Below are positions 50,638 to 60,011 of a stretch of 64,000 nt of DNA, in pieces. The position numbers and the translations under genes were made by a program. The stretch is taken from positions 20,110 to 84,109 of the forward strand of contig JAVKHY010000010.1 in the NCBI GenBank assembly GCA_031459765.1, in the 5' to 3' direction. Positions within the stretch are counted from its first letter, which is position 1. Each line of letters opens with the position of its first letter. The notes beneath the pieces are model-generated. The model saw only the letters and a list, made by a program, of their open reading frames with translations, had not been told where the DNA came from and did not search any database. This stretch comes from Armatimonadota bacterium. GTDB taxonomy: Bacteria > Sysuimicrobiota > Sysuimicrobiia > Sysuimicrobiales > Kaftiobacteriaceae.

Positions 50638-52024
50638 GGGCGCCACGAACCACCGGCGGCAGCAGCGCCTGCTGCTCACGGCAGGCCTGCTGGTCGCCGA
50701 CGTGTCGGCGATCGCGCTGGCCCTGACGGCCGCCCACCGGCTGGCCAACGCGCGCTCCATCTGGTATGCGCCGGAGCAGTTCCCTCCCGCCCTGTGGTTG
50801 GTCATCCCCATCGCCATCGCCATCTTCGGCCTGGGCCGCCTCTACGTGCTGGACGAACTCCTGGAGGGCTCGGTGGAGTACGGCCGCGTGGTTTACGGCT
50901 GCACCCTGGCGGCGCTGAGCCTGGTCCTCCTGGGGTTTTGGGGGAAGTTCCTGCAGGACGTCGCCCCCTCGCGAACCCTCATCGTGCTGGTGTGGGGGGT
51001 TTCGGTCTTCGCCGTAGGGGGAGGACGCTTCCTGATCCGTCGGGCGGTACGCTTCCTGCGCCGCCGCGGCTACCTCATCTCCCGGGCCGTGATCGTGGGG
51101 CTGGGCACCTCCGGGCTGGCCTTTGCCCGGCACTTCCAGCAGGCCCGGCACAGCGGGGTGCGGGTGGTCGGTTTCGTGGACGACTTCCTCCCGCCCGGCA
51201 CGCCCGTGCTCGGCGATCTGGTGGTGCTGGGGCCCCCCAGCGACCTGGACCGCATCCTGGAGGAGACCGGGGCGCACGAGGTGATCATCGTCCCGACGGC
51301 CACCGCCTGGGAGAGCTTCCAGGAGCTGATGCGCCGCGCGGCGACGATGAACGGCTGCAGGGTTCGCCTGGCCCCCGGGTCCCGCGACCTGCTGGCCACC
51401 ACCCTGCGGGCCCACCAGCTGGCGCAGATCCCGATGCTGACCGTGGAGCGGGTCCGGATCACCGGGCTGGACCGGGTCCTGAAGTCCACCCTGGACTACG
51501 CGATCGCCCTGGCGCTGCTGGCGCCGGCCGCGCTGGGCGTGCTGCTCTCGGCGGCCGCGCTGCGCGCCTGGGGCCTCCGCCCCTTCCGGCGGATGCGGAT
51601 CATCGGACGCGAGGGCCGGCCCGTCAGCGTGTACATCCTGAACACGGGAGACGCCCGCCGCGGCGTGCCGCGCCTCATCCGGCGGCTGCGGGTGGACCGC
51701 CTCCCGCTGCTGGCCGCCGTGCTTCTCGGCCGGATGAGCCTGGTCGGCCCGCGGCCGATCCCCCTGGAGCGGCGCGCGGCCTACGCGGCCTGGCTGCCCA
51801 GCCTGCTCACCGTGCGGCCCGGGGTGACGGGGCTGTGGGCGGTGCGCCCCACGGCCTCGCTCGACGACGAGATGGAGCAGAGCCTGTTCTACATCCGCCA
51901 CTACACCATCTGGCTGGACATCGAGGTGCTGCTGCGGGCGGTCCTGCGCCTGATCTCCGGCAACGGCCGGCAGGAGGAATGGGAGGGAACGGCACTCCGT
52001 GAACGCGTCCCAGTACATCGCTAG
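50630..52024 (+). CDS. Sugar transferase-like membrane protein with damaged active site
   Basis: The 464-residue product has the architecture of WbaP/WcaJ: four N-terminal membrane segments, a CoA_binding-like Rossmann region (~150-260), and a C-terminal transferase-like domain. But the key residues differ: KFRTM reads YILNT (335-339), and the catalytic DE reads DR (D356, R357 in LRVDRLP). MSLVGPRP is kept. It is probably catalytically inactive or works differently. The GTG start overlaps hddA; the stop overlaps gmhA. Confidence 0.85.
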   Translation: MPEGATNHRRQQRLLLTAGLLVADVSAIALALTAAHRLANARSIWYAPEQFPPALWLVIPIAIAIFGLGRLYVLDELLEGSVEYGRVVYGCTLAALSLVLLGFWGKFLQDVAPSRTLIVLVWGVSVFAVGGGRFLIRRAVRFLRRRGYLISRAVIVGLGTSGLAFARHFQQARHSGVRVVGFVDDFLPPGTPVLGDLVVLGPPSDLDRILEETGAHEVIIVPTATAWESFQELMRRAATMNGCRVRLAPGSRDLLATTLRAHQLAQIPMLTVERVRITGLDRVLKSTLDYAIALALLAPAALGVLLSAAALRAWGLRPFRRMRIIGREGRPVSVYILNTGDARRGVPRLIRRLRVDRLPLLAAVLLGRMSLVGPRPIPLERRAAYAAWLPSLLTVRPGVTGLWAVRPTASLDDEMEQSLFYIRHYTIWLDIEVLLRAVLRLISGNGRQEEWEGTALRERVPVHR

Positions 52025-52589
52025 TCTCCAGTCGCAACTGGCCGCCCTGGCCCAGGCGGACCTCCTTCGTGTGGAGGCGCTGCTCCTGCGGGCGCGGGCA
52101 GAGGGCCGGACGATCTTCATCCTGGGGAACGGCGGCAGCGCGGCCACCGCTTCGCACATGGCCAACGACCTGAACAAGGGGGCGACGGTGGGCGACCGGC
52201 CCCGCTTCCGGGCCCTGGCCCTCACCGACAACGTGCCGCTGATCACGGCCTGGGCCAACGACACCCACTACGGCAACGTCTTCGTGGAGCAGCTGGCCAA
52301 CTTCTTCCAACCCGGCGACGTGGTGGTGGCCATCAGCGGCAGCGGCAACTCGCCCAACGTGCTCGCCGCCGTGGAGTGGGCGGCCCGCCGCGGCGCCGTG
52401 ACCATCGGGTTCACGGGCGGCGACGGCGGGCAGTTGCGCCGGCTGGTGGCCTGCCCCGTCGTCGTCCCGTCGCACAAGATGGAACAAATCGAAGATATGC
52501 ACCTGATTCTGTCCCACGCCCTGTGCGTGAGTCTCCGGGCCCGGATCGCCGCCGAGGCCGAACCGGCGCTGGCCGGGCAGGAGGCCTAG
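51999..52589 (+). CDS. gmhA: Phosphoheptose isomerase (SIS domain)
   Basis: The 196-residue SIS-domain isomerase converts sedoheptulose 7-phosphate to heptose 7-phosphate. Seen are the FILGNGGSAATASHMANDLN loop and VVAISGSGNSPNVL, with the C-terminal HKMEQIEDMHLILSHALC helix carrying metal-binding His/Glu. It overlaps the previous gene by 26 bases and leads into the dehydrogenase gene. Confidence 0.93.
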   Translation: MNASQYIASLQSQLAALAQADLLRVEALLLRARAEGRTIFILGNGGSAATASHMANDLNKGATVGDRPRFRALALTDNVPLITAWANDTHYGNVFVEQLANFFQPGDVVVAISGSGNSPNVLAAVEWAARRGAVTIGFTGGDGGQLRRLVACPVVVPSHKMEQIEDMHLILSHALCVSLRARIAAEAEPALAGQEA

Positions 52590-52637
52590 CCCGCCGGGTG
52601 ATCCCGTCAGGTCGGCGTACCCACCGGATGGTGTGAG

Positions 52638-53939
52638 ATGAGGCACAAGATCTGTGTGCTGGGGCTGGGGTACATGGGGTTGCCCATGGCGGCGCTGCTG
52701 GCCACCCACGGGCACTTTGTCGTCGGCGTGGACATCAACCGCCGGAAGGTCGAGTTACTCACTCGGGGAGAGCTCACCTTCGACGAGCCGGGGCTGGAGG
52801 ACCTGGTCCGCCGAGCCACCGCTGGCGGCACGCTGCGCTTCTCCCCGACCATCGAGCCCGCCGAGGCGTTCATCATCGCCGTGCCCACCCCGCTGGTCGA
52901 AGGCGCGAAGCGCTCGGAGCTGCGCTACGTGGTGCTGGCCGCCGGCTCCGTCGCTTCCGTGCTCAAGCGCGGGGATCTGGTCGTGCTGGAGTCCACGGTC
53001 CCGCCGCAGACGACGAGGAAGGTCGTCATTCCGATCCTCGAGACCTCCGGACTGGAGGCCGGGGCGGACTTCCTGGTGGCCCACTGCCCGGAGCGGGCCA
53101 TCCCGGGACGGACGCTGCACGAGCTCGTCCACAACGACCGGGTCATCGGCGCGATCGACGACCGCTCGGCCGAGGAGACCGTCCGGCTCTACGGGTCCTT
53201 TGTCCGGGGCGCGATGCATGTCACCGACACCACCACGGCCGAGATGGTCAAGCTCATGGAGAACACCTCGCGCGACATCAATATCGCCATGGCCAACGAG
53301 TTCGCCAAGATCGCCGAAGAGGTCGGGGTGAACGTCTGGGAGGCCATCGACCTGGCCAACCACCACGTCCGGGTGAATATCCTCAAGCCCGGTCCGGGCG
53401 TGGGGGGGCACTGCATCGCCGTCGATCCGTGGTTCCTCACCGAGAACAGCATCCAGGGGCAGATCATCAAGACGGCCCGTGAGATCAACGACTCGATGCC
53501 CGGCCACGTCGTGGCCCACGCCGAGCGGTTGCTGAAGGGCATCCCCGATCCCGTGGTGGCCGTCCTGGGCTACGCCTACAAGGCGAACGTGGGGGACACG
53601 CGGGAGACGCCGGCGGCGCGGGTGGTCCGCCTGGCGCGGGACCGGGGCTGGCTCGTCCGGGTCCACGACCCGCTGGTCCGGGACGCTTGTGAGGTGACGC
53701 TGGTCGACCGCGTCGAGGAGTGTATCGAGGGCAGCGACTGCGTGCTGCTGCTCACCGACCACGACGCCTACCGGGCGCTGCAACCGGCGCGGCTGCGGCC
53801 GCTGGTCCGCACGCCCAACCTGATCGACACGCGGAACCTGCTGGACCACCCGGCCTGGGAAGAGGCCGGATTCACCGTCGTGTTGTTGGGAGGGGGCCGG
53901 CGCCTTCCGCTGCGCCGGGCCCCGGTGCAGGTGCCATGA
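52638..53939 (+). CDS. UDP-N-acetyl-D-mannosamine dehydrogenase-like nucleotide-sugar dehydrogenase
   Basis: This 433-residue nucleotide-sugar dehydrogenase makes uronates. GLGYMGLPMAALLATHGH binds NAD, and the catalytic Cys lies in PGPGVGGHCIAVDPW. It resembles WecC (ManNAc to ManNAcA); the exact sugar is uncertain. No C2 epimerase (WecB) is in the window. A second, different dehydrogenase is encoded at 60012. Confidence 0.9.
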   Translation: MRHKICVLGLGYMGLPMAALLATHGHFVVGVDINRRKVELLTRGELTFDEPGLEDLVRRATAGGTLRFSPTIEPAEAFIIAVPTPLVEGAKRSELRYVVLAAGSVASVLKRGDLVVLESTVPPQTTRKVVIPILETSGLEAGADFLVAHCPERAIPGRTLHELVHNDRVIGAIDDRSAEETVRLYGSFVRGAMHVTDTTTAEMVKLMENTSRDINIAMANEFAKIAEEVGVNVWEAIDLANHHVRVNILKPGPGVGGHCIAVDPWFLTENSIQGQIIKTAREINDSMPGHVVAHAERLLKGIPDPVVAVLGYAYKANVGDTRETPAARVVRLARDRGWLVRVHDPLVRDACEVTLVDRVEECIEGSDCVLLLTDHDAYRALQPARLRPLVRTPNLIDTRNLLDHPAWEEAGFTVVLLGGGRRLPLRRAPVQVP

Positions 53940-55162
53940 GGAGCCGCCTGGCCCTGGACACGGCGGCGCGTCCCACGCAGGCGGTGATCCTGGCCGGAGG
54001 GCGGGGCACGCGTCTGCGGCCCATCTCCGATCTCAGCCCCAAGCCCATGGTCGAGATCCACGGCAAGCCCTTCATCGAGTACATCATCGAGATGCTGCGG
54101 GAGCAGGGGTTCGAGCGGGTGCTGTTCCTGCTGGGCTACCTGCCGGAGGTGGTCCAGGACTACTTCGGAGACGGCCGCCGCTGGGGGCTGCGCATCGACT
54201 ACTCGGTGACCGCCTTCGAAGACAACACCGGCCGGCGGGTGCAGCTGGCCGCCCCGCTCCTGGACCCGGTGTTCCTGCTCCTGTACTGCGACAACTACTG
54301 GCCGATGCAGTTCGACCGGATGTGGCGCCGCTTCACGGCCGCCGGCGCCCCGGCCATGATCACCGTCTACAGTAACCTGGACGGCTACACCCGCAGCAGC
54401 GTCCGGGTGGACGCCGACGGCTACGTCGCCGTGTACGACAAGACCTGCACGGCGCCGAACCTCCAGGGGGTGGAGATCAGTTACGCCATCCTGCACAAAT
54501 CCGTCCTCGACCTCCTCCCCGACGGCAACGTCCTGCTGGAGGAGGAACTGTACCCGCGGCTGGCCGAGCGCCGGGAGTTGCTGGCCTACGTCACCGACCA
54601 CCGGTACTACAGCGCCGGGGCGCTGCACCGCCTGCCCATCACGGAGGCGTTCTTTGCCAACCGCCCGGCCGTGCTGCTGGACCGGGACGGCGTGCTGAAC
54701 CGCAAGCAGCCGCCCGCGCACTACGTGCGGTCCTGGGCCGAGTTCGAGTGGCTCCCCGGCGCCAAAGAAGCCCTGCGCCTGCTGAAGGAGGCCAACTACC
54801 GGATCATCGTCGTCACCAACCAGGCCGGAATCGCCCGGGGAATGATGACGGAGGAGGACCTGCTGGACATCCACCGGCGGATGGCGGCCGAGGCCCGGGC
54901 GGCCGGGGGGAGGATCGACGCGGTGTACTACTGTCCCCACAACTGGGACGAGGGCTGTCGCTGCCGCAAACCCAGGCCGGGCATGCTCTTCGAGGCCCAG
55001 CACACCTTCAATCTCAACCTGCGCCGCACACCCTTCATCGGCGACGACGAACGGGACGCCCAGGCGGCGGAGGAGGCCGGCTGTCCCTGGATTCCGGTGA
55101 CCCCGGATCGCCCGCTGCTGAGCATCGTCCGGGACCTGATCAGGACTCCGGTGGCGGTGTGA
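53936..55162 (+). CDS. Fusion of heptose-1-P nucleotidyltransferase and heptose bisphosphatase (HddC-GmhB)
   Basis: A 408-residue two-domain protein. Residues ~13-240 are a nucleotidyltransferase with LAGGRGTRLRPISDLSPKPM. Residues ~244-400 are a HAD phosphatase of the GmhB type with LLDRDGVLNRK (249-253 core) and the CPHNWDEGCRCRKPRPG zinc motif. The fusion joins the last two steps of GDP-heptose synthesis; order of domains is transferase first. With GmhA and HddA the pathway is complete in this locus. It starts at the ATG at 53936, overlapping the previous gene by four bases. Confidence 0.9.
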   Translation: MRSRLALDTAARPTQAVILAGGRGTRLRPISDLSPKPMVEIHGKPFIEYIIEMLREQGFERVLFLLGYLPEVVQDYFGDGRRWGLRIDYSVTAFEDNTGRRVQLAAPLLDPVFLLLYCDNYWPMQFDRMWRRFTAAGAPAMITVYSNLDGYTRSSVRVDADGYVAVYDKTCTAPNLQGVEISYAILHKSVLDLLPDGNVLLEEELYPRLAERRELLAYVTDHRYYSAGALHRLPITEAFFANRPAVLLDRDGVLNRKQPPAHYVRSWAEFEWLPGAKEALRLLKEANYRIIVVTNQAGIARGMMTEEDLLDIHRRMAAEARAAGGRIDAVYYCPHNWDEGCRCRKPRPGMLFEAQHTFNLNLRRTPFIGDDERDAQAAEEAGCPWIPVTPDRPLLSIVRDLIRTPVAV

Positions 55163-55164
55163 CG

Positions 55165-56229
55165 ATGGCCACGACGATCAGGCGCGTGCTGGTGACCGGC
55201 CACAACGGGTACATCGGCTCCGTCCTGGCGCCGTACCTGATCCGGGCGGGCTACGACGTCGTCGGTCTCGACACCGAGTACTTCGGGGAGTGCACCCTGG
55301 TCCCCGACCTCGGGCCGGTGCCCGGGATCCGTAAGGACATCCGCGACCTCACCGCCGCCGACCTGGACGGCTGTGACGCCGTGGTCCACCTGGCCGCGCT
55401 GAGCAACGATCCGCTGGGCGACCTGAACAGGGCCTGGACGGAGGAGATCAACCTCGCGGCCTCCGTGCGCCTGGCGCAACTGGCCCGCGCGGCCGGGGTG
55501 CGACGGTTCCTGTTCTCGTCGTCGTGCATCATGTACGGGATGTCGGAGGCGGAGGTCGTCGACGAGACCTCACCGCTGGATCCGCGGACCGACTACGCGC
55601 GGACGAAGGCCGAAGCCGAACGGGCCATCGCCGCCCTAACCGACGACGACTTCGCCCCGGTCTTTCTGCGCAACGGCACGGTCTACGGATTGTCTCCGCG
55701 CATGCGGTTCGACACGGTGCTGAACAACCTGGTGGGCTCCGCCGTGGCCACAGGACGGGTGGTGGTGCACAGCGACGGCAAACCCTGGCGGCCCGTGGTG
55801 CACGTCCAGGACGTGGCCCGGCTGTTCGCCGCGGTGCTGGAGGCGCCCGAGGAGGCGGTCCGGGGCCAGGTCTTCAACGCCGGCGCCAACCACCTGAACT
55901 ACCAGGTCATGGACCTGGCCCGCATCGTGGCCGCCACCGTGCCCGGGGCGCAGCTCGAGGTCGTGGCCCGGCCGGGGGCCGACCAGCGCACCTACCGCGC
56001 CGACTTCGGCAAGTTCGCCCGGACCTTCCCCGACTTCCGGTTCCGCTGGACGCCGGAGGACGGGGCGCGGGAACTCTACGAGGCCTTCGCGGCCCTTGGG
56101 GTCGGCGAGGAGACCTTCCTGGACAGGCGGTTCACGCGCCTGAAGTGGTTGCGCCACCTGCTGGACAGCGGCCGCCTCGACGGGACGCTCCGGTGGGCGC
56201 GGGGGAGGGTGGAGGCCGTCCATGATTGA
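55165..56229 (+). CDS. NAD-dependent sugar epimerase/dehydratase (extended SDR)
   Basis: A 354-residue extended SDR. NAD-binding GHNGYIGSVLAPYL is at ~12-25, the SSSCIMYG motif has the catalytic Ser, and YARTKAEAE has the Tyr/Lys pair. It acts on nucleotide sugars; possible roles are epimerase, dehydratase or reductase. GTG at 55159 is an alternative start. It precedes the RmlC-like gene. Confidence 0.88.
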   Translation: MATTIRRVLVTGHNGYIGSVLAPYLIRAGYDVVGLDTEYFGECTLVPDLGPVPGIRKDIRDLTAADLDGCDAVVHLAALSNDPLGDLNRAWTEEINLAASVRLAQLARAAGVRRFLFSSSCIMYGMSEAEVVDETSPLDPRTDYARTKAEAERAIAALTDDDFAPVFLRNGTVYGLSPRMRFDTVLNNLVGSAVATGRVVVHSDGKPWRPVVHVQDVARLFAAVLEAPEEAVRGQVFNAGANHLNYQVMDLARIVAATVPGAQLEVVARPGADQRTYRADFGKFARTFPDFRFRWTPEDGARELYEAFAALGVGEETFLDRRFTRLKWLRHLLDSGRLDGTLRWARGRVEAVHD

Positions 56230-56671
56230 GGGCGTCAAGGTCATCCCGCTCAGGCAGATCGTCGACGAGCGGGGCAAGATCATGCACATGCTCAAGGCCA
56301 CCGACCCCCACTTCATCCGCTTCGGGGAGATCTACTTCTCCTGCGCCTGGCCCTCGGTGATCAAGGGGTGGCACATCCACAAGACGATGACGGTGAACAA
56401 CGCCGTGATTTCTGGGCGGGCCAAGCTGGTGATGTACGACATGCGCGAGAACTCGCCGACCAGGGGCCAGCTCCAGGAGGTCTTCCTGGGCGAGGACAAC
56501 TACTGCCTGGTGCAGATTCCGCCGGGGGTCGCCAACGGCTACAAGGCCTACGGGGACAAGATGGTGATCCTGGCCAACTGCGCCACCGAGCCCCACGATC
56601 CCGACGAGATCATCTACCTCGATCCCTTCACGAAGGAGATCCCCTACGATTGGTCGCTGAAGAACCGGTGA
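56222..56671 (+). CDS. RmlC-like dTDP-sugar 3,5-epimerase family protein
   Basis: A 149-residue RmlC-type cupin: [19 protein letters not shown] at the N-terminus, [20 protein letters not shown] with the catalytic His/Lys region, and [14 protein letters not shown]. It is shorter than rhamnose RmlC (180 residues), so it may act on another sugar. It overlaps the previous gene by eight bases. Confidence 0.85.
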   Translation: MIEGVKVIPLRQIVDERGKIMHMLKATDPHFIRFGEIYFSCAWPSVIKGWHIHKTMTVNNAVISGRAKLVMYDMRENSPTRGQLQEVFLGEDNYCLVQIPPGVANGYKAYGDKMVILANCATEPHDPDEIIYLDPFTKEIPYDWSLKNR

Positions 56672-57930
56672 CCGCAGCCGACGTCGCCACGGCCCTCCGT
56701 CCGGGGACGGGCATCCGCTGCCTGGTGTGCCGGCAGCCGGCGGTGGAGGAGTTCCTGGACCTGGGCACCACCGCGCTGGCCAACCGCTTCCTCACCCGCG
56801 ACGAGCTGGCGCAGCCCGAGCCGAAGTTTCCGTTGCGGATGGGGTTCTGCCACGGCTGCGGCCACGTGCAGCTCACCGAGCTTGTGCCGCCGCAGCTGAT
56901 GTTCGAAGACTACCTGTACGTGTCGGCGGCCTCCGACACCTTGAAGGCCCATCTGCTCGAGCTCAGCGACCTCCTGGTGCGGCGGTACCGGCTGACGGCC
57001 GAGGATCTCGTCATCGACGTGGGCTGCAACGACGGCACGCTGCTCAGCGGCTTCCGCCGCCACGGGGTGCGGGCGCTGGGCGTGGATCCGGCGCGCAACC
57101 TGGCCGAGCTGACGAAGGGGCTGGACATCGAGCGCTACGTGGGCTACTTCGACTCCCGCTCCGCCAGAGAGATCGTCGGGCACTGGGGGCGGGCCCGGGT
57201 GATCACGGCCACCAACACCTTCCCGCACATCCAGGACCTCCACGACTTCCTGGAGGCCGTGGAGCTGACCCTGGCCCCCGGCGGCGTGCTGGTCGTCGAG
57301 ATGCACTACCTGGTGGACCTGCTGGAGCAGTGCGCCTTCGACACCGTCTACCACGAGCACGTCTCCTACTGGGCGCTGACCCCCATGCTGAGGCTGTTCG
57401 AGCAGCACGGAATGACGGCGGTGGATGCGGAGCGGCTGCCCCTCCACCACGGCCAGCTGCGGGTCTCCGCGACCCGCCGGGGGGAGGCCCGGCCCCATCC
57501 GCGCGTCGGGGAGACGCTGGCCCTGGAGGCCGCCCGGGGCATCGGGACGTTTCAGACCTACCGGCGGTTTGCCGGCGAGGTGCTGCGCATCAGGCGCGAA
57601 CTGTTGGAGACGATCGACACGCTCCGGAGTCGGGGCGCCCGGATCGCCGGCTACGGCGCTCCGGCCAAGGCCAGCACACTGCTCAGCTTCCTGGGCATCG
57701 GCCCGGACCGCCTGGAGTACATCGTCGACCGCAGCCCGCTGAAGCAGGGCCGCTTCACACCCGACTCCCACATCCCCATCGTGGAGCCGGAGCGGCTGCT
57801 GGTCGACCAGCCCGACTACGTGCTGCTGCTGGCCTGGAACTTCGCGGAGGAGGTCCTGCAGCAGCAGGCCGTGTACCGCCGCCGCGGGGGGAAGTTCATC
57901 ATCCCGGTCCCTCAGGTGCGGATCGTATGA
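56668..57930 (+). CDS. Zinc-binding SAM-dependent sugar C-methyltransferase-like protein
   Basis: A 420-residue three-domain methyltransferase. An N-terminal zinc site (CLVCRQPA and CHGCGHVQL), a SAM Rossmann domain with [13 protein letters not shown], and a C-terminal domain with [16 protein letters not shown] are typical of TylCIII/NovU-type 3-C-methyltransferases that act on keto deoxysugars. The substrate is unknown. It starts by overlapping the RmlC-like stop. Confidence 0.88.
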   Translation: MTAADVATALRPGTGIRCLVCRQPAVEEFLDLGTTALANRFLTRDELAQPEPKFPLRMGFCHGCGHVQLTELVPPQLMFEDYLYVSAASDTLKAHLLELSDLLVRRYRLTAEDLVIDVGCNDGTLLSGFRRHGVRALGVDPARNLAELTKGLDIERYVGYFDSRSAREIVGHWGRARVITATNTFPHIQDLHDFLEAVELTLAPGGVLVVEMHYLVDLLEQCAFDTVYHEHVSYWALTPMLRLFEQHGMTAVDAERLPLHHGQLRVSATRRGEARPHPRVGETLALEAARGIGTFQTYRRFAGEVLRIRRELLETIDTLRSRGARIAGYGAPAKASTLLSFLGIGPDRLEYIVDRSPLKQGRFTPDSHIPIVEPERLLVDQPDYVLLLAWNFAEEVLQQQAVYRRRGGKFIIPVPQVRIV

Positions 57931-59252
57931 GAACCGCGGTGCCGGTGCCGGAGACCCGGACCGTCCGGCCGGACGACCCGGGCGCCCAGATGTACGCGCT
58001 GATGAAGCGGCTGTACCCGATCTGCCGCAGCATCACCGGAGAGGGTCTGCGGGAGACGTTGCGGATCATCGGGGAGTACGCGCCGCTGGCCGTGCGCGAG
58101 GTGCCGACCGGCACGCGCGTCTTCGACTGGACCATTCCGAAGGAGTGGAACATCACGGGCGCCTCCATCCGGACCGCCGGCGGCGAGACCGTGGTGGATT
58201 TCCGCGACTGCAACCTCCACGTGGTGAACTACAGCGTGCCGGTGCAGGGCCGCTTCACCCTGGAGGAGCTGCGGCCGCACCTGCACTCGCTGCCGGAGCA
58301 CCCGGACTGGATCCCCTATCGCACGGCGTACTACGCCGAGACCTGGGGATTCTGCCTGCAGCATTCGCGCCTGCTGGCCCTGGCCGACGGCGAATACGAC
58401 GTGCAGATCGACGCCACGCTCCAGGACGGCCACCTCAGCTTCGGCGAGGTCGTGATCCCCGGCCGCCGCGAGGAGGAGGTGCTGATCTCGACGCACGCCT
58501 GCCACCCCTCGATGTGCAACGACAACCTCTCCGGCGTGGTCGTGGCCACTTTCCTGGCCCGGCGGCTGGCGGAGGCGCCCCGCGCGTACACCTACCGCGT
58601 CCTGTTCGTCCCGGGCATGATCGGAGCGCTGACCTGGCTGGCCCTCAACGAGGACCGGCTGGCGAAGATCAGAGCCGGCCTGGTCCTGGCCTGCCTGGGG
58701 GATCCCGGGGGCTTCACCTACAAACGCAGCCGCCGGGGCGACGCCGAGATCGACCGGATCATGGGCCACGTGCTGCGCACCTCCGGGCGGCCGCATCGGA
58801 TCGTGGGCTTCTCCCCGGACGGCTATGACGAACGCCAGTACAACTCCCCGGGATTCGACCTGCCCGTCGGCGCGCTGTCCCGGACGCCGCACGGGGAGTT
58901 CCCAGAGTACCACACCTCGGCCGACAATCTGACCTTTGTCCGCCCTGAGAGCCTGGCCGAGTCGCTGCAGCTGGTGCTGGATGTCCTGGACGTCCTGGAG
59001 GCCAACCGCGCCTATCGGAACTTGAATCCCAAAGGGGAGCCCCGGCTCGGCGCGCGGGGGCTCTACCGCTCTATGGGAGGGCGCGTGGAGCGGTCCGCGG
59101 GTGAGCTGGCCCTGCTCTGGGTGCTGAACCTCTCCGACGGTCACCACTCCCTGCTGGATGTGGCCGAGCGGTCGGGCCTGCCCTTTTCCGTCGTGAAGTC
59201 GGCGGCCGACGCCCTGGTCGGAGCCGGACTGCTGCGGGAGCTGGAGTGTTGA
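57927..59252 (+). CDS. M28-like peptidase-fold protein (DUF4910 type) with winged-helix tail
   Basis: A 441-residue protein with an aminopeptidase-like fold of the DUF4910/DUF2172 group. Zinc-binding [32 protein letters not shown] and EYHTSADNL supply potential metal ligands. The final ~75 residues look like a winged helix ([20 protein letters not shown]). These proteins often sit in polysaccharide loci but their function is not known. It overlaps the methyltransferase gene by four bases. Confidence 0.8.
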   Translation: MRTAVPVPETRTVRPDDPGAQMYALMKRLYPICRSITGEGLRETLRIIGEYAPLAVREVPTGTRVFDWTIPKEWNITGASIRTAGGETVVDFRDCNLHVVNYSVPVQGRFTLEELRPHLHSLPEHPDWIPYRTAYYAETWGFCLQHSRLLALADGEYDVQIDATLQDGHLSFGEVVIPGRREEEVLISTHACHPSMCNDNLSGVVVATFLARRLAEAPRAYTYRVLFVPGMIGALTWLALNEDRLAKIRAGLVLACLGDPGGFTYKRSRRGDAEIDRIMGHVLRTSGRPHRIVGFSPDGYDERQYNSPGFDLPVGALSRTPHGEFPEYHTSADNLTFVRPESLAESLQLVLDVLDVLEANRAYRNLNPKGEPRLGARGLYRSMGGRVERSAGELALLWVLNLSDGHHSLLDVAERSGLPFSVVKSAADALVGAGLLRELEC

Positions 59253-59253
59253 C

Positions 59254-59982
59254 ATGCGACTGTCGGGGCGGACCGCCGTCGTCACCGGCGCCAGCAGCGG
59301 CGTCGGCCGGGCCATCGCTCTGGCCCTGGCCGCCGAAGGCGCCGCGGTATGCCTGGTCGGGCGACGGGTCGAGGCGCTGGAGGACGTCGCCGCCCAGGCC
59401 AGGAGCACCGCGGCCCGCGTCCTCACCTATCCGACCGACCTGGCCGAGGATGCGGAGGTTGCCGCCCTGGCCGACCGGCTGCGGGAGGAGGTGGGCGGGG
59501 TGGACCTCCTCGTCCATGGGGCGGGGGAGATCGCCCTGGGGCCCATCGATCAAGCTCCTGTCGAGTTATTCGACCGACAGTACCGGATCAACGTCCGGGC
59601 CGCCTATCTGCTCACCCAGGAGCTGCTGCCGCTGCTCCGTTCCCGCCGCGGGCAGGTGGTGTTCCTGAACTCCAGCGCCGGCCTGAGCGGCCGGGCCGGC
59701 AGCGCCCAGTACGCCGCGACCAAGCACGCCCTGCGGGCCGTGGCCGACAGCCTGCGGGACGAGGTAAACGCCGACGGCGTCCGGGTGTTGAGCGTGTTCC
59801 TGGGCCGCACCGCCACCCCGATGCAGGCCGCGGTGCACCAGGCGGAGGGACGCGCCTTCCACCCCGAGCGGTTGATCCGTCCGGAGGACGTCGCCTCCAT
59901 CGTCATCAGCGCCCTGGTCCTGCCGCCCAGCGTCGAGGTGACGGATATCACCCTGCGGCCGCTGCAGAAATCCGGGCCGTGA
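59254..59982 (+). CDS. Short-chain dehydrogenase/reductase
   Basis: A 242-residue classical SDR: cofactor motif TGASSGVGRAIALAL, NNAG-like VHGAGEIALG, catalytic Ser in FLNSSAGLSGRAG and YAATKHAL with Tyr/Lys. It probably reduces or oxidises a sugar or lipid in the locus; the substrate is unknown. It starts two bases after the DUF4910-type gene. Confidence 0.9.
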   Translation: MRLSGRTAVVTGASSGVGRAIALALAAEGAAVCLVGRRVEALEDVAAQARSTAARVLTYPTDLAEDAEVAALADRLREEVGGVDLLVHGAGEIALGPIDQAPVELFDRQYRINVRAAYLLTQELLPLLRSRRGQVVFLNSSAGLSGRAGSAQYAATKHALRAVADSLRDEVNADGVRVLSVFLGRTATPMQAAVHQAEGRAFHPERLIRPEDVASIVISALVLPPSVEVTDITLRPLQKSGP

Positions 59983-60011
59983 CGGAAGCGTCGAGGTCAG
60001 GAGCGGACGAA

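Noticed and set aside
54748..55164. Extended N-terminus of the SDR gene at 55165
   Set aside because: The open frame upstream runs in the GmhB part of the fusion gene in another frame; the SDR's NAD motif starts twelve residues after the ATG at 55165.
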